A stretch of DNA of 64,000 nucleotides from Spirochaetales bacterium (GTDB lineage: Bacteria > Spirochaetota > Spirochaetia > DAHUYW01): the NCBI GenBank assembly GCA_027306915.1, contig DAHUYW010000014.1, positions 19,428 through 83,427 on the forward strand. The letters are read 5' to 3'. A model generated the notes under the pieces. That model was given only the letters and a program-made list of their open reading frames with translations, searched no databases and was not told the DNA's origin. The position numbers were made by a program, and so were the translations under genes. Positions 17,728 through 27,300 of the stretch are shown here, piece by piece. How positions within the stretch are numbered: the first letter of the stretch is position 1; every line of letters starts with the position of its first letter.

Positions 17728-18672
17728 TCACTGCTTCTTGTCGTTTTTCTCGATGAGCGTTCGGCGCGAAAGGCCGTACTTCTCTCCCTGCTCGATGTTT
17801 CCGAGAGGCTCGATGTGGACAATGACGTCATAGACGTTGTCGATGTCCGCCTTGATGCGCCTCTCCACCCGCTTGCCTATCTCGTGGCCCTCCGCGACGC
17901 TCAAGTGCCCGTCCACTTCGACGTCGAGATCGATGACCAGGAGATTGTCGAGCTTGCGGGCTCGGGTCCGGTGGGGATGGTGGGCGCCAGGAACCGCGGC
18001 GATGGCGGCGAAGATCCTCGCATACAGCGAGTTATCGTCGACGCCCTCCATCAGCTCCGCGTTCCCCTGCCAGAATATCGAAAAGCCGACCCACATGATC
18101 CAGAGGCTGACTCCGAGGGCGAGCAGCGAGTCCATGATCTCGAGGTGAAGGACGAAGGTGAAGAGCAGCCCGACCAGGATCGCGAGCTGCAGGACGACAT
18201 CGTTCAGCATGTTCCGCGCATCGGCGAGAAGCATGGTGCTCTGCGTTCTCCTGCCCACCCGATTCTTGTAGTAGGCAAGGAAGATCTTCCCCGCGAGGGT
18301 GATCACCACGATCGGAAGCGCGAGCGTCGCCGGGATGTGCTGTGCCTTTCCCTCGACAAGCTTGACGACCGTCGAGTAGCCGAGCTCGAAACCCGCGATG
18401 AGGATGATGAAGGAAAGCCCTTTGGTGGCGATGGCCTCCGCCCGTCCATGCCCGTAGGGATGGGTGTGATCCGGGGGCTTTGCCGCGATACCCGCCGCGA
18501 AGAGGGTGATAAGGGAAGTTACGATGTCGGTGGCCGCATCGATTCCCGCCCCTACGACCGCGAAGCTCCCCGCGATGAGACCGACAAGGATCTGCGCGGC
18601 GGCGAGCAGCCCGTTTCCGGCGACTCCCGCAATCGACGCACGTTCGATCTGCCGCCGTCGTTCTTCAGCCAC
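17728..18672 (-). CDS. Cation diffusion facilitator (CDF) family metal transporter
   Basis: The 314-aa membrane protein has about six transmembrane helices followed by a C-terminal cytoplasmic ferredoxin-like domain (about 215-300). CDF signature segments include GAGIDAATDIVTSL in TM2, DHTHPYGHGRAEAIA between TM2 and TM3, and LADARNMLNDV in TM5. The metal-site positions are Asp/Asn rather than the His-Asp of zinc exporters, which is compatible with Mn2+ or Fe2+ export, though specificity cannot be fixed. The C-terminus HTR...EVDGHLSVAEGHEIG is typical. GTG start at 18672. Confidence 0.93.
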   Translation of the reverse strand: MAEERRRQIERASIAGVAGNGLLAAAQILVGLIAGSFAVVGAGIDAATDIVTSLITLFAAGIAAKPPDHTHPYGHGRAEAIATKGLSFIILIAGFELGYSTVVKLVEGKAQHIPATLALPIVVITLAGKIFLAYYKNRVGRRTQSTMLLADARNMLNDVVLQLAILVGLLFTFVLHLEIMDSLLALGVSLWIMWVGFSIFWQGNAELMEGVDDNSLYARIFAAIAAVPGAHHPHRTRARKLDNLLVIDLDVEVDGHLSVAEGHEIGKRVERRIKADIDNVYDVIVHIEPLGNIEQGEKYGLSRRTLIEKNDKKQ

Positions 18673-18742
18673 CTAAGTCTCCCGCAGGGAGGCCGCCGAC
18701 TGCCGGAGCGCATTGCCTGCGAGCCGACAGCTTCGGGTACCC

Positions 18743-19795
18743 TCAGGCGACGGTGATGTCCTTGTCGAGGTAGACGTCCTGTATCGCCATGAGAAGCTCC
18801 GCCCCCTCCTTCATCGGTCGCTGGAAGGCCTTCCGTCCGGAGATGAGCCCCATCCCGCCGGCGCGCTTGTTGATGACTGCGGTCTTCACCGCCTCGGCCA
18901 GATCGCTCTCCCCTGAGGAGGCGCCGCCGGAGTTGATGAGTCCTGCCCGGCCGCTGTAACAGTTGAGGACTTGGTAGCGGGTGAGATCGATCGGGTTGTC
19001 CGTCGTGAGCTCGGTATAGACCTTCTCGTGGGTCTTTCCGAACTTCAACGCCTTATAGCCGCCGTTGTTCGTCGGCTGCTTCTGCTTCACGATGTCGGCC
19101 TGGATGGTCGCAGCGAGGTGATTCGCCTGTCCGGTCAGATCCGCCGAGGTGTGGTAGTCGATCTCGCCGACCTTGAAGGCCGAGTTTCGCAGGTAGGCCC
19201 AGAGGACGGTCACGAGCCCAAGCTCGTGAGCATACTCGAACGCCTTCGAGATCTCCTGGATCTGGCGATCGCTTTCTGCAGAGCCATAGTAGACAGTCGC
19301 GCCGACCGCGACTCCGCCCATGTCGTAGACCTGATCGACGCTCGCGAAGAGAATCTGATCATACTTGTTGGGGTAGGAGAGAAACTCGTTGTGGTTGATC
19401 TTCACAATGAACGGAATCTTGTGCGCATACTTCCGCGCCACGATTCCCAGAACGCCGAGGGTAGAGGCTACCGCGTTGCACCCCCCTTCGATCGCAAGCT
19501 TCACGATGTTCTCAGGATCGAAGTAGGCGGGATTGGGGGCAAACGAGGCCCCCGCGCTGTGCTCGATTCCCTGGTCGACCGGCAGGATCGAGACGTAGCC
19601 GGTTCCGCCGAGCCGACCATGATCCAGGATCGACTGGAAGTTGCGCAGCACCGGAGGAGTCCGATCGGACGGCGCCAGGATCCGGTCCACGAAATCAGGT
19701 CCCGGAAGATGAAGGGTGCTCTTCGGCACCTTGCACGTATGGGACAGGAGGGACTCCGCATCCCGTCCCAACAGTTGACGAATTCGCTCACTCAT
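18743..19795 (-). CDS. fbaB: Class I fructose-bisphosphate aldolase, DhnA/FbaB type
   Basis: The 350-aa TIM-barrel enzyme cleaves fructose-1,6-bisphosphate by a Schiff-base mechanism. The family signature [15 protein letters not shown] is present, with [19 protein letters not shown] and the C-terminal phosphate-binding stretch [15 protein letters not shown] at 19795 is preceded by AGGGGG, and the stop of gpmA lies 11 nt upstream, so the two glycolytic genes form an operon. Aldolases of this type occur in archaea, Chlamydiae and some spirochaetes. Confidence 0.94.
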   Translation of the reverse strand: MSERIRQLLGRDAESLLSHTCKVPKSTLHLPGPDFVDRILAPSDRTPPVLRNFQSILDHGRLGGTGYVSILPVDQGIEHSAGASFAPNPAYFDPENIVKLAIEGGCNAVASTLGVLGIVARKYAHKIPFIVKINHNEFLSYPNKYDQILFASVDQVYDMGGVAVGATVYYGSAESDRQIQEISKAFEYAHELGLVTVLWAYLRNSAFKVGEIDYHTSADLTGQANHLAATIQADIVKQKQPTNNGGYKALKFGKTHEKVYTELTTDNPIDLTRYQVLNCYSGRAGLINSGGASSGESDLAEAVKTAVINKRAGGMGLISGRKAFQRPMKEGAELLMAIQDVYLDKDITVA

Positions 19796-19805
19796 GTACG
19801 TCCCC

Positions 19806-20552
19806 CTATTTTGCCTTCCCCTGCATGGCGACGCTCTCCATCGCCTTCTTGACCGCGGCCTCGTCACCCAGATAGTAGTGCTTGATAGGCTTGAGACGGT
19901 CGTCGAGCTCGTACACGAGCGGTATTCCCGTCGGGATGTTCAACTCGACAATCTCCTGGTCGCTTACGTTATCGAGGTACTTCACCAGCGCTCGAAGCGA
20001 GTTCCCGTGAGCCGCGACGATGACGCGCCGGCCGCGCTTTATGTCGGGTGCAATCGTCTTGTGCCACAGGGGAAGAAATCTGGCCACGGTATCCTTCAGG
20101 CACTCGGTGAGCGGCAGCTCCTTCTTTGAAAGCCCGGCGTAGCGCGGATCCCTCCCGGGGAAGCGCTCGTCGTCCGGAGTCAGAGCCGGCGGCTGGATGT
20201 CGTAGCTGCGCCGCCAGGTGTGGACCTGCGCTTCACCGAATTTCGCGGCGGTTTCCGACTTGTTAAGGCCCTGGAGGGCTCCGTAGTGTCGCTCGTTGAG
20301 CCTCCAGCTCTTCGACACGGGGATCCACTGGAGATCCAGGACGTCGAGCACGATGTTGAGCGTGCGAACCGCGCGCTTCAGCACCGAGGTATAGGCGATG
20401 TCGAAGGTGAGCCCGGCATTCCGTATCGCCTTGCCGCCTGCGAGCGCCTCCTGTTCCCCCTTTTCCGAGAGATCGACGTCGGTCCAACCGGTAAACCGGT
20501 TCTCCTTGTTCCAGGCACTTTCACCGTGACGAACCAGTACTATCTTGTGCAT
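19806..20552 (-). CDS. gpmA: 2,3-bisphosphoglycerate-dependent phosphoglycerate mutase
   Basis: The 248-aa protein interconverts 3- and 2-phosphoglycerate. The catalytic phosphohistidine motif [10 protein letters not shown] starts at residue 6, ERHYGALQG carries the catalytic Glu, and [10 protein letters not shown] the second His. Length and motifs match the dPGM family throughout. ATG at 20552 has GGGAGAAGG upstream. It is followed directly by the aldolase gene, giving a gpmA-fba glycolytic operon with a good promoter at 20590-20619. Confidence 0.97.
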   Translation of the reverse strand: MHKIVLVRHGESAWNKENRFTGWTDVDLSEKGEQEALAGGKAIRNAGLTFDIAYTSVLKRAVRTLNIVLDVLDLQWIPVSKSWRLNERHYGALQGLNKSETAAKFGEAQVHTWRRSYDIQPPALTPDDERFPGRDPRYAGLSKKELPLTECLKDTVARFLPLWHKTIAPDIKRGRRVIVAAHGNSLRALVKYLDNVSDQEIVELNIPTGIPLVYELDDRLKPIKHYYLGDEAAVKKAMESVAMQGKAK

Positions 20553-20589
20553 TGTTGCCTTCTCCCGGAAGAATCTACCCAACAATACA

Positions 20590-20619
20590 ATAATAGACGT
20601 TTCACTCGCTCCTGTCTAA
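20590..20619 (-). promoter_or_regulatory. Promoter of the gpmA-fba operon (TTAGAC-18-TATTAT)
   Basis: On the minus strand TTAGAC (20619-20614) and TATTAT (20595-20590) are 18 nt apart, in an AT-rich patch about 40 nt before the gpmA start. Confidence 0.55.
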
Positions 20620-20681
20620 TGGCCGGAGCCATTGGGCGCACGGCATCCCCGTGGCGCCCACTTGAGCGCGCGCTCGGACGC

Positions 20682-21419
20682 TCAATTCTTGAGGACAAAG
20701 AACTCGTATCCGTAGGCACCCGGAAACGACCGGAAGAGCTCGATCTCCTGCTGCTCTGCCGCAAGAGCCTCGAGCCACTGCGGCTCGTCGCGATGCGCGT
20801 TCCGCAGCTCGGTTATCCGCTTTTCGAGCGGGCCGTAGTAGCCTTCCCACCAGTCGCGCTCCGGAAGCGTGAAGTGGCCGACGAGCGTGTACTCGAGCTC
20901 CCGAATGATTCGCAGACTCTCTTCGACGCTGCGCATCTCCGGATACTGCTCCTCCCAAAACTCGCGCGCCTGCGCCGGCGGGTTCTTCGTGAGCCAGGAG
21001 AGCTCCGAAAGCCCGAAGCATCCGCCGCTTTTCAGGAGATGCCGCCATTCGACGAGCCCCCGCTCGAAGCCGATGATGTAGATGGAGCCCTCCGCCCAGA
21101 GGAGATCGAAGCTTGCGTCGAGGAATCCCATCGCGAACATCGATTCCTGAACCGGCTCGATGCGATCGGCTACGCCGGCCGCGCGGCTGCGCCTGCGCAG
21201 GTCGTCGAGGAAGGGCTCATGGATATCGAGCGCAGTTACCCGCCCGCCGGTCGCTTTCGCGAGGTCGACCGCTTGCGCTCCCGGGCCGCAGCCGACATCG
21301 AGGATGGCGGGGTTGGGGGGCAGCTCGGATTGGATCATGGCGAGCGCTTTGAGGGTGGACTCCGAGCTTCCCGGGGCTTCCCGAGGAAGATCGCGATGGA
21401 TTTCGAGAAAAGGATGCAA
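20682..21419 (-). CDS. Class I SAM-dependent methyltransferase
   Basis: The 245-aa protein has the SAM-binding motif I ILDVGCGPGAQAVDLA and motif II TALDIHEPFL, then SFDLLWAEGSIYIIGF. A TTG start at 21419 is used; GAGGCGG lies 4 nt before it and no in-frame ATG gives a whole domain. Relatives with this layout are mostly annotated as generic methyltransferases; the acceptor is unknown. It is divergent from the aldehyde dehydrogenase gene with 65 nt between. Confidence 0.82.
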   Translation of the reverse strand: MHPFLEIHRDLPREAPGSSESTLKALAMIQSELPPNPAILDVGCGPGAQAVDLAKATGGRVTALDIHEPFLDDLRRRSRAAGVADRIEPVQESMFAMGFLDASFDLLWAEGSIYIIGFERGLVEWRHLLKSGGCFGLSELSWLTKNPPAQAREFWEEQYPEMRSVEESLRIIRELEYTLVGHFTLPERDWWEGYYGPLEKRITELRNAHRDEPQWLEALAAEQQEIELFRSFPGAYGYEFFVLKN

Positions 21420-21484
21420 CTTGCCGCCTCGCTCGTTCTGTGGGTATTCTCACTATACCATTTCCCAAGGAGGAGGCGGAAGCC

Positions 21485-22873
21485 GTGTTCACCGAGTTGC
21501 CCACAGGGATCGCGCGCGAGCAGCGCTCATTCTTCAGAACCGGCAAGACGATCCCCTTGCGCTTCCGCCTCGAGCAGCTGCGGGCGCTCAGGGCAGCGAT
21601 TCTCGATCACGAGGCGGAGCTCACCGAAGCCCTCCGGGCGGACCTCGCGAAGCCTCCGAGCGAGTCCTCGCTGAGCGAGCTCTTTGTCACCCTTCGCGAG
21701 CTCGACCACGCGGCTCGAAGGCTGCGGCGCTGGATCCGGCCGAGCCCCGTCCGAACCGACGTCGTCATGGCGCCCGCCCGAAGCTACCGGCTGCCGGAGC
21801 CCTACGGCGTCGTCCTCATCATAGCCCCGTGGAACTACCCGGTGCAGCTCACGCTTGTGCCCCTCGTGGGCGCCATTGCGGCCGGCAACTGCGCGGTCGT
21901 CAAGCCTTCGGAGCTCGCTCCCCATACCTCCGCCGTCCTCAAGAACCTCCTCGAGGAGGCCTTCTCGCCCGAATATGTGACCGTCGTCGAGGGCGGCCCC
22001 CGGGAGGCCTCGGCCCTGCTCGAGCAAGAGTTCGACTACATCTTCTTTACCGGGAGCTCCCGGCTCGGCAAGATTGTCATGCGTGCGGCGGCCGACCACC
22101 TCACCCCGGTCACCCTTGAGCTGGGCGGCAAGAATCCCGCCCTCATCGACCAGACGGCGAACATCCTTGCCGCGGCGCGGCGGATTGTCTGGGCGAAGTA
22201 TCTGAACGCCGGCCAAACCTGCGTCTCTCCCGATTATCTGCTTGTCCACCGCAGCGTGAAGGAGCCCCTGCTCTCCGAGATCGCCCGGACGATCCGCCGC
22301 TTCTATGGCGAAGAGCCTCTGGCCGGAGGCGACCTTTCCCGCATCGTGAACCGGACCCACTTCGATCGCCTGCAGGCTCTCCTTTCCGAGGCACACGTCG
22401 TGATAGGCGGCCGCGGCGACGAGGAGCGTCTCTTGCTCGAGCCTACCGTCATCGACGGCGTGAGCCCCGAGAGCCCGATCATGGCTGAGGAGATCTTCGG
22501 TCCGATCTTGCCGGTCATCGCGTACGACGACCTCGACTCGGCCGTGGAGCTCATCTTCCGCTACCCGGCACCGCTCGCCTTCTATGTCTTTAGCTCCGAT
22601 CGGGGAGCTCAGCGCCGGCTCAGCCGGCAGGTGCCGGCCGGCGGAGTGTGCATCAACGACTGCATCTCGCAGATGCTGACCGTCGGGCTCCCCTTCGGCG
22701 GGGTCGGGGCGAGCGGGATGGGAAGCTACCACGGCTACGAGTCGTTCCGGACCTTCAGCCACTTCAAGAGTGTGATGGAGAAGCCCCCCGTGCTTGAAAC
22801 GACCTTTTTCAAGTACCCGCCCTACCGGAGCCGCGCGCGGTGGATCAAGCTGGCGCGGCGCCTGTTTACCTAG
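21485..22873 (+). CDS. Aldehyde dehydrogenase (ALDH3-like)
   Basis: The 462-aa NAD(P)-dependent enzyme oxidises aldehydes to acids. Motifs are IIAPWNYPVQL (Asn of the oxyanion hole), FTGSSRLGK (cofactor loop), TLELGGKNP (general base Glu) and NAGQTCVSPDY (catalytic Cys). Length and the C-terminal segment PYRSRARW are typical of the short ALDH3 group acting on fatty or aromatic aldehydes. GTG at 21485 was chosen because AAGGAGGAGG lies 8 nt upstream; the frame is open 15 codons further. The 3' end overlaps the convergent thioesterase gene by 8 nt. Confidence 0.94.
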   Translation: MFTELPTGIAREQRSFFRTGKTIPLRFRLEQLRALRAAILDHEAELTEALRADLAKPPSESSLSELFVTLRELDHAARRLRRWIRPSPVRTDVVMAPARSYRLPEPYGVVLIIAPWNYPVQLTLVPLVGAIAAGNCAVVKPSELAPHTSAVLKNLLEEAFSPEYVTVVEGGPREASALLEQEFDYIFFTGSSRLGKIVMRAAADHLTPVTLELGGKNPALIDQTANILAAARRIVWAKYLNAGQTCVSPDYLLVHRSVKEPLLSEIARTIRRFYGEEPLAGGDLSRIVNRTHFDRLQALLSEAHVVIGGRGDEERLLLEPTVIDGVSPESPIMAEEIFGPILPVIAYDDLDSAVELIFRYPAPLAFYVFSSDRGAQRRLSRQVPAGGVCINDCISQMLTVGLPFGGVGASGMGSYHGYESFRTFSHFKSVMEKPPVLETTFFKYPPYRSRARWIKLARRLFT

Positions 22874-23651
22874 GGGTCCAGCGGGTGCGCGCCCGGCAGA
22901 GGGCTACCCCGTCCGCCGATCGCCCGATCGAGTGGAGGAAGGAGCGGCTTCCGTCGGGTGGGCGGGGCCGGCCGGCTCCGGGATCCTCTCCGCGCGGCAG
23001 CTCTTCCGCACAACCGACCTTGACCTCGTCTCCGCAGAGGGTCTCGGCGAGGTAGTTTATCTCGAATCCCCTTAGCTCGTGCTCTTGCCGGAACTCCGTC
23101 GAAAAGCCGTCGAGGAGCCACTCGAGATAGCGGGAGCTGGTGACGTGGCCGTTCAGGTCGATATCGGAGTAGCGCGCGATCTCGACGGTCGGCGCTTCCG
23201 CGCTCTCAGCTGCCGGGATCTTCGCCGCGCTCCGCTCGAAGACATGGGCGTCGGTGACAAAGTCCATGACCGACGCGACCCTCTCCGGCCGCTCGGGGGC
23301 GCGCGTCGCCGCATTGATGATGATCCAGCTGCTCGTCGCCCGCGCCATCGGCTCGCCCGAAGAGTCCCGGATGAGATAGTCCCTGAGCGCAAAGAGACGT
23401 TCGGTTCCGGACGGCCAGGTTACCACGGCCACCTGCTCCTGCCACTTCGGATAGCGCTCGATCTGGAAAAGGAATCGCGAAAGGACCCAGGCAGAATCGC
23501 GCTCCTGCATATCGCGGTAGCCGTAGCCTACCGAATCGGCATGGCTCGATGCCGCATCGAGAAGGAAGCGGAAGAGGGCCGTGGGCGAGGTGGCTCCGGA
23601 TTGGTCGGCTTCGTAGGTGTGAATGGGATACTCCGCGCGGTAGATCGCCAT
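22866..23651 (-). CDS. Acyl-ACP thioesterase (FatA/FatB-like, double hotdog)
   Basis: The 261-aa protein has two hotdog repeats, as in bacterial acyl-ACP thioesterases that release free fatty acids. The N-terminal repeat begins YPIHTYEADQSG (acyl-ACP_TE signature) and the second includes DIDLNGHVTSSRYLEW with catalytic Asn and His positions. The C-terminal about 30 residues look irregular compared with the family and may be extended. ATG at 23651 has GAGG upstream. It could supply fatty acids related to the aldehyde dehydrogenase next door, though the two genes converge. Confidence 0.85.
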   Translation of the reverse strand: MAIYRAEYPIHTYEADQSGATSPTALFRFLLDAASSHADSVGYGYRDMQERDSAWVLSRFLFQIERYPKWQEQVAVVTWPSGTERLFALRDYLIRDSSGEPMARATSSWIIINAATRAPERPERVASVMDFVTDAHVFERSAAKIPAAESAEAPTVEIARYSDIDLNGHVTSSRYLEWLLDGFSTEFRQEHELRGFEINYLAETLCGDEVKVGCAEELPRGEDPGAGRPRPPDGSRSFLHSIGRSADGVALCRARTRWTPR

Positions 23652-23664
23652 GGGGCCTCGGTGC

Positions 23665-24351
23665 TCAAAGCTGCCTGTAGCGGAAGCAGCTCGCTATGTG
23701 ATCGTTGATTACGCCGATCGCCTGGAGATGCGCGTAGATGATGGTCGGACCGACGAAACGAAAGCCTCGCTTCTTGAGGTCGGCGCTCACGCGCTCCGCG
23801 AGGTCGCTCGTCGCCGGAATCTCGGAGATGCTCTTCCATCGATTGCGAACCGGCTTGCCATCCACGAAGCCCCAGAGGTAGCGATCGAAGGTGCCAAACT
23901 CTTTTTGAACCGCGAGGAAGGCGCGGGCATTGGTGATCGCGGATTCCACTTTCCTGCGATTCCGCACGATTCCCGGGTCGGCAAGGAGGCCCTCGATCTT
24001 CCGATCGTTGTAGCGTGCGACGCGCGCGGGGTCGAAGTTGTCGAAGGCCTTGCGGTAGCTGTCGCGCTTGCGAAGAACCGTGAGCCAGCTAAGGCCGGCC
24101 TGGGCACCCTCGAGAACGAGAAATTCGAAGTGGCCGCGGTCCTCGTGCACCGGAACGCCCCACTCGGTGTCGTGGTAGGCCATGTAGAGCTCATTGCCGA
24201 GGCACCAGTCGCACCGCCGGGGCGCAGGAGGTGCGCGGCGAGTCCGCGAAGCGGGCGCATCGTCGGTCGAAGGCGCGAGGCGGGCAGTCCGCACGCCGGC
24301 CGCACGGTCGAGCGCGGCCGCGCCAGCCGCAGCGCCTTTCTTTGCGCTCAT
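23665..24351 (-). CDS. tag: DNA-3-methyladenine glycosylase I
   Basis: The 228-aa enzyme excises 3-methyladenine from DNA. Tag hallmarks are CDWCLGNELYMAYHDTEWG, where the first Cys binds zinc and the Glu contacts the base, LEGAQAGLSW, and the closing zinc ligands DHIASC. An N-terminal tail of about 40 Ala/Arg-rich residues precedes the domain and may be partly non-native. ATG at 24351 overlaps the stop of the upstream HD gene by 4 nt (ATGA), so both are in the same transcript. Confidence 0.94.
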   Translation of the reverse strand: MSAKKGAAAGAAALDRAAGVRTARLAPSTDDAPASRTRRAPPAPRRCDWCLGNELYMAYHDTEWGVPVHEDRGHFEFLVLEGAQAGLSWLTVLRKRDSYRKAFDNFDPARVARYNDRKIEGLLADPGIVRNRRKVESAITNARAFLAVQKEFGTFDRYLWGFVDGKPVRNRWKSISEIPATSDLAERVSADLKKRGFRFVGPTIIYAHLQAIGVINDHIASCFRYRQL

Positions 24352-24938
24352 TCCTTTGCCACGCCCTGCGGATTGCCTTGCAGGCCGATGGCCTCGGCGG
24401 CCTCGCGCATGCCGGCGAGGGTGTCCGCTATGAGGTCGGTGAGCTCCGCTCCCATCATGTGCGCGCCGCGCTCGATCACCGCTCGATCGACCCCGGCGGC
24501 AAAACGCTTCTCTTTCCACTTCTTCTTGACCGAGCTCACCTCGGTGTCCAGAATGCTTCTTGAGGGCCGCATGAGGGCGACAGCCGTGATGAGCCCGGTC
24601 AGCTCGTCGATCGCGTAGAGGGTCTTCTCGAGATCGCTTGTCGGCTCGACGTCAGTCACGATTCCCCAGCCGTGGCTCAGGATGGCTCGAATGTACTCTT
24701 CGGGCCACTCGTGCTCCCGGAGGATCTTCTCAGTCATCTTGCAGTGCTGGTCAGGATAGCGATCGTAGTCGAGGTCGTGGGCGAGACCAATCACCCCCCA
24801 CTTCTCTTCGTCCTCGCCCCTCTTGCGGGCGAAGTATCGCATCGCTGCCTCGACCGAAAGAACGTGCTTGATGAGGTTTTCATTTTGAATGTACTCGCGG
24901 ACGAGCCTCCAGGCCTCATCCCTTGTGGGAACCTTCAT
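24348..24938 (-). CDS. HD-domain phosphohydrolase (HDIG type)
   Basis: The 196-aa protein contains the HD superfamily metal site: H25 in KHVLSVEAAM, the HD pair in GLAHDLDYDRYPDQH, and later Asp in YAIDELTGLI. Single-domain HDIG proteins of this length are commonly near DNA or nucleotide-repair genes; the substrate is unknown. A strong AAGGAGGAG ribosome-binding site precedes the ATG. The start overlaps the stop of the Mut7-C gene by 4 nt and its own stop overlaps tag, giving a tightly coupled run. Confidence 0.88.
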   Translation of the reverse strand: MKVPTRDEAWRLVREYIQNENLIKHVLSVEAAMRYFARKRGEDEEKWGVIGLAHDLDYDRYPDQHCKMTEKILREHEWPEEYIRAILSHGWGIVTDVEPTSDLEKTLYAIDELTGLITAVALMRPSRSILDTEVSSVKKKWKEKRFAAGVDRAVIERGAHMMGAELTDLIADTLAGMREAAEAIGLQGNPQGVAKE

Positions 24939-25705
24939 TGGTGCTCCTCCTTACAGGCGCCGTTGGGCGGCGAAGCGCAGACATAGCTATCGATAAGAGC
25001 GCGCAGCGCTCCATAGTGAGATCCCTTCCAGTAGACTTGGCCGCACGACCGGCACTGCGCGAACTCATCGTAGCACGCGCTTGTCGCCGCGGGCAGGGCG
25101 ATCTCCCCCTTCTTCCGCCGCTCCAGGAGCCCGTTGCACACGGGGCATCGCGTGAGCGGTCGGGCGCATCTCGAGAGGTCGAGGCGCCCGAAGAGCTCGC
25201 GAAGCTGTGTAAGGGGCTCCTGCGACCGCAGCCAGTGGCCGTGGGTGACGCGACTGTTCTTGAGGATTCCCAAATCCCGGGTGAGGATAATCCGCTTTTC
25301 ATCCTCGGCAATGCGGATGATCTCGTCGTCTTTGAGATCGTTTCGATAGATGCTGTCGAATCCGAACAATCTGAGATAGCGTGCGAGCTTGCCGAGATGG
25401 ACGTCGAGAATGAAGGTGGGCTCCCGCAGGGGACGCTCGCGCAGCCGCGTGAAGCCGGAAAGATCGAGGCTTTCGAAAACCGGGTAGACCGCGATCCGGT
25501 CTCCGTCCTGAAGGTGGTACGAGAAGGAGACTGATTCGCCGTTCGCGAGGATCAGATCCACCTCCGAATGCGGCACCCCCAGGGCCTCCACGGTGTCCTT
25601 CACGGCCGGGTTCCCGAAGAATTCGTGGTCGAAGCTCACCCGCCTGCGCTCGGGCGGCAGGAAGTCGTTGAGCTCTTCGTAGAAGCGGAACTCGGCCCTG
25701 CCCAT
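24935..25705 (-). CDS. Mut7-C RNase-domain protein with N-terminal ubiquitin-like domain
   Basis: The 256-aa protein has an N-terminal Mut7-C ubiquitin/beta-grasp domain (about 1-85) followed by a Mut7-C PIN-like RNase domain (about 90-170, TFILDVHLGKLARYLRLFGF, IILTRDLGIL) and a zinc ribbon (CPVCNGL ... CRSCGQVYW). The fusion is widespread in bacteria; it is predicted to cut or bind RNA. ATG at 25705 was preferred over GTG at 25708 because the GGAG is only correctly spaced for the ATG. The ATG overlaps the upstream MFS stop (TGATG). Confidence 0.9.
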   Translation of the reverse strand: MGRAEFRFYEELNDFLPPERRRVSFDHEFFGNPAVKDTVEALGVPHSEVDLILANGESVSFSYHLQDGDRIAVYPVFESLDLSGFTRLRERPLREPTFILDVHLGKLARYLRLFGFDSIYRNDLKDDEIIRIAEDEKRIILTRDLGILKNSRVTHGHWLRSQEPLTQLRELFGRLDLSRCARPLTRCPVCNGLLERRKKGEIALPAATSACYDEFAQCRSCGQVYWKGSHYGALRALIDSYVCASPPNGACKEEHQ

Positions 25706-26931
25706 CACTCCACGGGCTCGGTGAGGATCATGGGTGACTCCTTCATGAAAGTTGCAAGAAACACACAGAGCGCGAAAAGCACGATGAAGACGATCAAAAA
25801 GGGTGCCACCCCGAACCCATCCATCAGGAAGATGAAGATGACCCCCGAGAGGTTTCCTGCCAGGATCGTCAGCCCCTGCGAGGAGGATTCGGGCGCCGGA
25901 TAGCTAATCTCGGCGCTGTACTGAAAGCCGATCGGCATCGCGCTCACCACGAAGAAACCGAGGATAAAGGCCGACACCAGGAGGAGGGTGTAGTCCCTGA
26001 AGATCGTGATACCCGCGAGCCCCGGGAGCGCGCCGACTAAGGCCATGATGATGAAGGGCTTTCGGCGCCTCATGCGATCCGAGAGGATAGGAAAGAGCGC
26101 CGCCCCGACGATGGCACCGATCACGATGAGACCGCCGACCAGCCCGGTCTGATCGGTGCTCAGCCCCTTCTGGGCGCCGATCTGGTCGATCACGGTCGTG
26201 ATGGCGTTGAACATCCCGATCGCGATGAAGAACAGGATTATCAGAATCACCATGCTGCGCTCGCGGAAGATGTGCTTGAGCCCCTCGCCGACCCGAAAGC
26301 GCTCGTCGCGCCCGCTCACGGAGGGCGGAGTGGCGGGCTGCTCGCGCAGGAACACGAGGGTGAGGAGCGCCGAGACCGCCGAAATGAGTCCATAGATGAG
26401 GAAGGTCCCCTTGAGGTCCGTGTTGTTGCCTATGGAGGTCACCAGAATCGGGGTCAGGATCATGACGATGACGATCCCAATGAACATGGCGAGCGAAACG
26501 ATGCCCGCGGCAGTCGCGCGCTCCTTGAGGGGGAACCACCGCACCGAGACCTTGGTCGTGGCATTCATCACGAAGGGTTGTGCGATGGATAGACCAAGCT
26601 GCGAGATGAAGACCATGAGATAGCTGTCGGCATAGATCCCCTTGAGGAGGCCGAAGACTCCGACGAGCACGGCGCCGATTCCCACCCCGACGCGTAGGCC
26701 GTAGGTGTCGATAATGTAGGAGGCAGGGATCGAGAAGATCACGAACAGGAACATGAAGACCAGAGAAAGCATGTCGATCTGAAGAGTGGTGGCGTGGTAG
26801 ATGCCCATCGCGATGTGCTCGACAGGGGCGAAGGTGAGCCACTGGAGCTGAACGATAAGATTGATGAACGCAAATACGGCGAGCACAACCCACCGATACC
26901 CGTAGACCGTGACTTTTTTGGTTTCGTCCAT
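25705..26931 (-). CDS. Major facilitator superfamily transporter
   Basis: The 408-aa protein has about 12 hydrophobic segments, with a cytoplasmic loop near residues 195-220 (RDERFRVGEGLK). The MFS inter-helix motif appears as IDTYGLRVGVG after TM2 and as SDRMRRRKP in the second half. It resembles the FLVCR/DIRC2-like branch by overall look (YGYRWVVLAVFAFIN start), but the substrate is not predictable. Gene order MFS, Mut7-C, HD, tag is contiguous with overlaps of 1-4 nt. Confidence 0.9.
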   Translation of the reverse strand: MDETKKVTVYGYRWVVLAVFAFINLIVQLQWLTFAPVEHIAMGIYHATTLQIDMLSLVFMFLFVIFSIPASYIIDTYGLRVGVGIGAVLVGVFGLLKGIYADSYLMVFISQLGLSIAQPFVMNATTKVSVRWFPLKERATAAGIVSLAMFIGIVIVMILTPILVTSIGNNTDLKGTFLIYGLISAVSALLTLVFLREQPATPPSVSGRDERFRVGEGLKHIFRERSMVILIILFFIAIGMFNAITTVIDQIGAQKGLSTDQTGLVGGLIVIGAIVGAALFPILSDRMRRRKPFIIMALVGALPGLAGITIFRDYTLLLVSAFILGFFVVSAMPIGFQYSAEISYPAPESSSQGLTILAGNLSGVIFIFLMDGFGVAPFLIVFIVLFALCVFLATFMKESPMILTEPVE

Positions 26932-27041
26932 AAGAACCTAGACCTCCCGCAGTTTCGCGGATGTGGGGACAGGATACCCCATGGACTGGAGTTGCGCAAC
27001 TTTTGCCGCGGGCTTGCGCGGTCCCGAAGCGGCCGCCGGAG

Positions 27042-27296
27042 TTACTCTTCGCTCGGTCTTATGTGCTTGACGCTCTCTTCGGCGTGAACGGTATAGCGCC
27101 CGACCATCTCGCCCTGGTCGCTCACGACGATCTCGTAGTCGGTGACCACCAGATCGCCGTGGACCAGGGAGCTCCCTCGAACCATCACCGTCTCTGCGCC
27201 GGTCTGAGAATAGAACGACGGAATCGGATTCCCGTGCTTGAGCCTGTGCCATTCGCTCGAGAGGTTGGAGATAATCTCCCGGCCGGGGTTCTTCAT
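27042..27296 (-). CDS. Small conserved-looking protein of unknown function
   Basis: The 84-aa product contains no known motif, signal peptide or membrane segment. It is balanced in composition, with probable beta strands (GDLVVTDYEIVVSD). It starts 4 nt after the transaldolase stop, so it is probably translated from the same message. There is no strong ribosome-binding site. I regard it as real because of its position, codon pattern and lack of competing frame, but its function is unknown. Confidence 0.6.
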   Translation of the reverse strand: MKNPGREIISNLSSEWHRLKHGNPIPSFYSQTGAETVMVRGSSLVHGDLVVTDYEIVVSDQGEMVGRYTVHAEESVKHIRPSEE

Positions 27297-27300
27297 GCCG

